From Methanobacteriota archaeon (lineage in GTDB: Archaea > Iainarchaeota > Iainarchaeia > JAADDC01): a stretch of 6,287 nt of DNA. The position numbers and the translations under genes were made by a program. The notes below the pieces were generated by a model that worked only from the letters and a program-made list of their open reading frames with translations, ran no database searches and was not told the origin of the DNA. This document shows, piece by piece, positions 3,370 through 6,287 of the stretch; the stretch's first letter is position 1; every line of letters begins with the position of its first letter. The stretch spans positions 1-6,287 of the forward strand of contig DQUH01000006.1 in NCBI GenBank assembly GCA_015662385.1. Reading direction: 5' to 3'.

Positions 3370-5970
3370 TTACATTTCCTGCGCCGCCGTCAGTTTTTTC
3401 ACCTGCGTGGGCCTGTTGCGGTCTTTATCCCTCTCGAAGACGTAGACGGTGCCCGTTGCAGCTTTCTGGAGTGCTTCGTTGTGGGTTATTACTATTATCT
3501 GCCTGAACAGGCCGTATTCCGGGAGCTTGTTGAGGATGTGGGTGAGCGCCTCCGTGGCGTCGGCGTCCAGGTTGTGCGTTGGCTCGTCGAGGATCAGCAG
3601 CCCCAGGTCTTTGGCCTTCAGGGAGGATATGGCTATCCTCAGGGCAAGGGCCGCGTCGTAGAACTCTCCCCCCGAGAGGACGGTTACGGGGACCCACCTG
3701 CCCCTCCTCTTCACTTCGAGGACGTAGTCGCTGCCCTCTGGCCGCAGCCGTATTTCCGTCAGGTCTTTTCTGGGGTAGAGCCCGCGCCACACGATGTTCA
3801 GCGCCTTGTTTATCGCCTTTATCCTCAGCTCCCGCACCCTTTCCCGCGCTGACTCTATGGCCGGCACCATCCTGTCCAGCACGTCGAGCACCGCTTTCCT
3901 CCTCTCAACGCTCCTCTTCTGCTCTTCCAGCCTCTCAATTTCTGCTTCCACGTCTTTAATGTCCTGCTCCAGCCCTTCTATCTCTTTCCTGATGGCCGAT
4001 ATTCTCTCCCTTGCAGACCTGAGCTCCGCTTCGACCCTCGCGCGCTCCTCTATAATTTTTCTGTACTCCTCCTCGGCACCCTTCACCCCTTCCAGCTCCG
4101 CCTCTATTCTTTCCCTCTCCTTTTCCAGCGCTTCTTTCTTTTCTTCCCACTCAAGGATCTCCAATCGCTTCTCAACGGCTTTCATCTCTGCGGCGATGCT
4201 TTCAGAGCTCCTCCCCGCGAGCCGGCGCTCGGTTTCTTCGATCTCCCTTTCTATCCGCTTCAGTTCTTCTTCCAAGCGCCTGACGTCTTCCCTTGCAGCC
4301 GACACCCTTGCCGCTTCTTCCTTTTTCCGCCTCAGTTCTTTTATGGAGGCGAGCAGGCCGGACCTCTCCGCGGTCAGCCCCTCTACCTTCTCCTTCAGGC
4401 CCGCCAGCTTTTCCTCCAGCTCCTCCCGCCTGCCTATGAGCTCCTCCAGCTTCGCCCTCTTCTCCCCGACCGCAGCCACTTCCTCCCTGAGCCTTGCCAG
4501 CCTCTCCGCCACTGCCCGTAGCTCTTCCACCCTCCTTTCCCCTGCTTTCAGCTCCTCTTCCAGGCGCTTTATCTTTTCCCCGAGCTCTTCCACCCTCCTC
4601 TCGTGCTCTTCCCTGAGCTCCCTTATCCTCTCCTCTCCCAGCTCGGAACCGCAGACGGGGCAGCTGTTCCCTCCCTCCAGCGCCCTGACGAACTCCCTCT
4701 CCCTCGAGAGTTCTGACCTCGCCCTTGCAAGCTCCTCTGAGATCTGCTTTACCTTTTCCCTCTCCTTCTCGAGCTCTTTTTCCACGTCTCCGTATTTTTC
4801 CACCAGCTCCCTCATTTCCGCTTCTGCTCTTTCCAGTACTTCGATCTCCCCCTTCAGCTCTTTTATTCTTTCATCGACGTTCCCCAGCTCCGCTGAGAGC
4901 TTTGCGTGGTCCCGGGACGCGGACCTCAGCCCCTCTTCAACGCGCTCGAGCTTTTCCTCCACCTCCCTGATCTTCTCTTCCAGCTCCACGGGGTCCACGT
5001 CTTCATGGCTCCCCTTTATCAGCCTCTGCTTTTCCAGCAGGATCCTTTCAGTTGCCCCCAGCCTCGAACGCAGGGCTGTGAGCCTGTCTTCCAGCTCCTT
5101 GACTTCCCGGTACTCCCCTTGGAGTTTCTCCAGCTCTTCCCTTTCGTTCCCGCTCGGTTCCCCCACCTCTGCCCTCAGCTCTTCCATCTTCCGCTCCGCC
5201 GTCTGGACCTCCCCCCTTACTTTCTGCAGCAGTGCCCTGAGGGCCTGCAGCCTGCCGTACCGTTCTTTTGTTTCTCCTGCCTTTTCTTCCAGCTCTCTGA
5301 ACGCTCCTTCCAGCCTGTTTACCCTTGCTTCCAGCTCTTCGAGTTCTTTCACCTTGTTTTCAAGGGCAGTTGCTTTCCTTTCCCTCTGCAACGACAGTTC
5401 CTTCAGCCTGCCCCCGTAGTCAACGGTCTCCGCCCCCCGGACCCAGTCCCGCAGGCGGTTCCTCAGTGCCACCACCGCGTCCCTGACCCTCGAGAACTCG
5501 GACACTTCGATCATGTCGTCAACCATCTCCTTCCTCCTCTTGCCGTCCAGAAGGATGGAGGCCATCTCGTTCTGGCGGGCATACACCGAGTCCTTGAACA
5601 TCTTCCCGTCCATCCCGAGTATCTCCACGATCTTCTCGTCCACGTCCCTGGGCCTGCTGGTTATTACCTTCTCGCTGCCCTCAAGGCGCGCGTCCCTCTG
5701 GCCCCTCCTGTCGAACCAGCGCTTGACGGTGTACGTCTTTCCCCCGTGGCTGAAGCTAAGCTCGACGTACCCCTCTTTCTCCCCTTCCCTGAGGACCTTC
5801 TCGTAGAAACCCTTCTTTTCAGGCGGTCCGAAGAGCGCGAAGAATATCCCTTCCAGCACGGAGGACTTTCCCGCCCCGTTTATGCCCACGATTACGTTCG
5901 TCCCCGCCTCGAACTCCACCTCTGTCCTGTGGTGGCTCTTCCAGTTGTGGAGCACGACACGCCTGATCAT
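3370..5970 (-). CDS. rad50: DNA double-strand break repair ATPase Rad50
   Basis: An 866-aa SMC-like ATPase that partners Mre11 in tethering and processing DNA ends. Order: Walker A GINGAGKSS at 29-37, Q-loop Q133 in VYARQNE, a long Glu/Lys/Arg-rich coiled coil (about 175-690) broken by the zinc hook CPVC at 437-440, signature LSGGE at 765-769, Walker B LLILDEP at 791-797, D-loop NLDADA from 800, and switch His830 in ITHNEA. Length matches Pyrococcus Rad50 (882 aa). I chose the ATG at 5970 because MIRRVVLHNWKSH is the family N-terminus; a frame from 6033 adds 21 unconserved residues and overlaps the divergent gene's ATG. A TATA-like box about 29 nt upstream suggests a leaderless mRNA. The residue after LSGGE is Phe where Arg or Lys is usual. 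The usual archaeal partners mre11, herA and nurA are not adjacent. The stop codon lies 2 nt from the convergent tRNA-Gln. Confidence 0.97.
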   Translation of the reverse strand: MIRRVVLHNWKSHHRTEVEFEAGTNVIVGINGAGKSSVLEGIFFALFGPPEKKGFYEKVLREGEKEGYVELSFSHGGKTYTVKRWFDRRGQRDARLEGSEKVITSRPRDVDEKIVEILGMDGKMFKDSVYARQNEMASILLDGKRRKEMVDDMIEVSEFSRVRDAVVALRNRLRDWVRGAETVDYGGRLKELSLQRERKATALENKVKELEELEARVNRLEGAFRELEEKAGETKERYGRLQALRALLQKVRGEVQTAERKMEELRAEVGEPSGNEREELEKLQGEYREVKELEDRLTALRSRLGATERILLEKQRLIKGSHEDVDPVELEEKIREVEEKLERVEEGLRSASRDHAKLSAELGNVDERIKELKGEIEVLERAEAEMRELVEKYGDVEKELEKEREKVKQISEELARARSELSREREFVRALEGGNSCPVCGSELGEERIRELREEHERRVEELGEKIKRLEEELKAGERRVEELRAVAERLARLREEVAAVGEKRAKLEELIGRREELEEKLAGLKEKVEGLTAERSGLLASIKELRRKKEEAARVSAAREDVRRLEEELKRIEREIEETERRLAGRSSESIAAEMKAVEKRLEILEWEEKKEALEKERERIEAELEGVKGAEEEYRKIIEERARVEAELRSARERISAIRKEIEGLEQDIKDVEAEIERLEEQKRSVERRKAVLDVLDRMVPAIESARERVRELRIKAINKALNIVWRGLYPRKDLTEIRLRPEGSDYVLEVKRRGRWVPVTVLSGGEFYDAALALRIAISSLKAKDLGLLILDEPTHNLDADATEALTHILNKLPEYGLFRQIIVITHNEALQKAATGTVYVFERDKDRNRPTQVKKLTAAQEM
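3394..3399 (+). terminator. Candidate T-tract terminator of tRNA-Gln inside rad50
   Basis: A run of six T on the plus strand, 27 nt past the tRNA 3' end, is the first T-tract in that direction. Archaeal RNA polymerase terminates at such tracts. On the minus strand the same bases are the two Lys codons near the Rad50 C-terminus, so the signal would sit in coding sequence. Confidence 0.35.
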
Positions 5971-5976
5971 TATGCA

Positions 5977-5985
5977 TTTATAAGC
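5977..5985 (+). promoter_or_regulatory. TATA-like box, probably for the Mut7-C gene
   Basis: The plus strand reads ATTTATAAG. A start site about 26 nt downstream would leave a leader of about 25 nt containing AGGGGAG (6015-6021), a possible weak ribosome-binding site, before the ATG at 6032. It lies too close to the rad50 ATG (10 nt) to serve rad50. Confidence 0.45.
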
Positions 5986-5994
5986 ATCGCCCAA

Positions 5995-6003
5995 CATAAA
6001 AAG
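5995..6003 (-). promoter_or_regulatory. TATA-like box of rad50
   Basis: The minus strand reads CTTTTTATG, centred about 29 nt upstream of the rad50 ATG at 5970. This agrees with a leaderless or near-leaderless rad50 mRNA and argues for the shorter start. On the opposite strand the same box is about 33 nt from the Mut7-C ATG, so it could also drive that gene. Confidence 0.45.
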
Positions 6004-6031
6004 CTTTGAATGGCAGGGGAGCGTGGAACGC

Positions 6032-6287
6032 ATGCGGTTCGTTGCAGATGCAATGCTTGCACGGCTTGCCAGATGGTTGAGGATGATGGGCTACGACACC
6101 CTCTGTGCAGCGGATATGCCCGTGGATGACGACGACCTCCTCAACATAGCCCTTGACGAGTCCCGGGTTCTCCTGACGCGCGACCGCGGGCTGTACGAGC
6201 GTGCGAAAGCCTGCGATCTTCCCGCGGTTTACGTGGAGGCGAAAGACATAGTGGACCAGCTCGCCCAGCTCGTCAGGGAACTAAAAA
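6032..6287 (+). CDS. Mut7-C RNase-domain (PIN-like) protein, 3' end beyond the window
   Basis: The first 85 residues of an open frame running off the right edge. The N-terminus MRFVADAMLARLARWLRMMGYDT is the hallmark of the Mut7-C (PF01927) PIN-like RNase family. Acidic residues expected in the metal site are visible at D6, D33-D35 and D51 in LLTRDRGL. The family is usually about 150-165 aa with a C-terminal Cys-containing ribbon, which is not visible here. Proteins of this family are predicted ribonucleases; the substrate is unknown. An in-frame GTG at 6023 exists, but the ATG at 6032 gives the family start. The gene is divergent from rad50, with 61 bp between the start codons. Confidence 0.9.
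   Translation, partial: MRFVADAMLARLARWLRMMGYDTLCAADMPVDDDDLLNIALDESRVLLTRDRGLYERAKACDLPAVYVEAKDIVDQLAQLVRELK

Noticed and set aside
3794..5419. 541-codon plus-strand open frame, extremely Ser-rich
   Set aside because: It is the antisense shadow of the Rad50 coiled coil: Glu, Lys and Arg codons read as Ser, Phe and Leu on the other strand. No domain, start signal or promoter supports it.
5971..6033. 21-residue N-terminal extension of Rad50
   Set aside because: The family begins at MIRRVVLHNWKSH; the extension is unconserved in type, contains both TATA-like boxes and overlaps the start codon of the divergent gene.
6010..6129. 39-codon plus-strand frame with a CxCxxCxxC pattern overlapping the Mut7-C start
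   Set aside because: It is out of frame with a clearly conserved Mut7-C N-terminus; the cysteines come from reading GCA/TGC-rich codons in another frame. Nothing independent supports translation.
1..6287. Mobile elements, CRISPR arrays, toxin-antitoxin or defence islands
   Set aside because: No transposase, terminal inverted repeats, direct-repeat arrays or integrase are visible. A Mut7-C PIN-like gene and rad50 alone do not make a defence system.

Overview
The window reads as a stretch of a G+C-rich archaeal chromosome. The main evidence is a Rad50 with a CxxC hook, an intron-containing tRNA-Tyr with a bulge-helix-bulge splice site at 37/38 and the archaeal C1-G72 pair, a tRNA-Gln(UUG) with A1-U72, no encoded CCA ends, and TATA-like boxes centred about 25-29 nt upstream of most start codons. 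That spacing implies mainly leaderless mRNAs. The lineage cannot be fixed from this sequence; a euryarchaeal-type archaeon is a reasonable guess.

Layout, left to right. 1-22: first codons of an unidentified minus-strand gene with its own TATA-like box. 57-863 (-): agmatinase-family ureohydrolase (speB). 895-2280 (-): cysteinyl-tRNA synthetase (cysS). 2281-2461: a 181-bp gap holding the cysS Shine-Dalgarno, a strong TATA box and, exactly at the predicted leaderless start, an 8-codon ORF MGVCLCPC in which 3 of 8 codons are Cys. 2462-2572 (-): tRNA-Tyr(GUA) with a 37-nt intron. 2611-3240 (-): a small E1-like (ThiF/MoeB/HesA) adenylyltransferase without the zinc CxxC motifs. 3295-3367 (+): tRNA-Gln(UUG), divergent from the E1-like gene across one AT-rich box equidistant from both starts. 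3370-5970 (-): rad50, tail-to-tail with tRNA-Gln at a 2-nt gap. 6032-6287 (+): start of a Mut7-C/PIN-like RNase-family gene, divergent from rad50 and cut by the window edge.

Functionally the window mixes translation (cysS, two tRNAs), polyamine synthesis (speB), DNA break repair (rad50) and a sulfur-transfer or ubiquitin-like activating enzyme. There is no mobile element, CRISPR array or phage gene, and no gene-free stretch longer than 300 bases.

The most interesting candidate is the cysteine-rich leaderless leader peptide in front of cysS. It has the layout of a Cys-tRNA-sensing attenuator: ribosomes lacking charged tRNA-Cys would stall on the UGC codons and change access to the cysS ribosome-binding site. 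Second is the tRNA-Tyr intron, which carries a perfect 10-nt complement to the body of its own tRNA.
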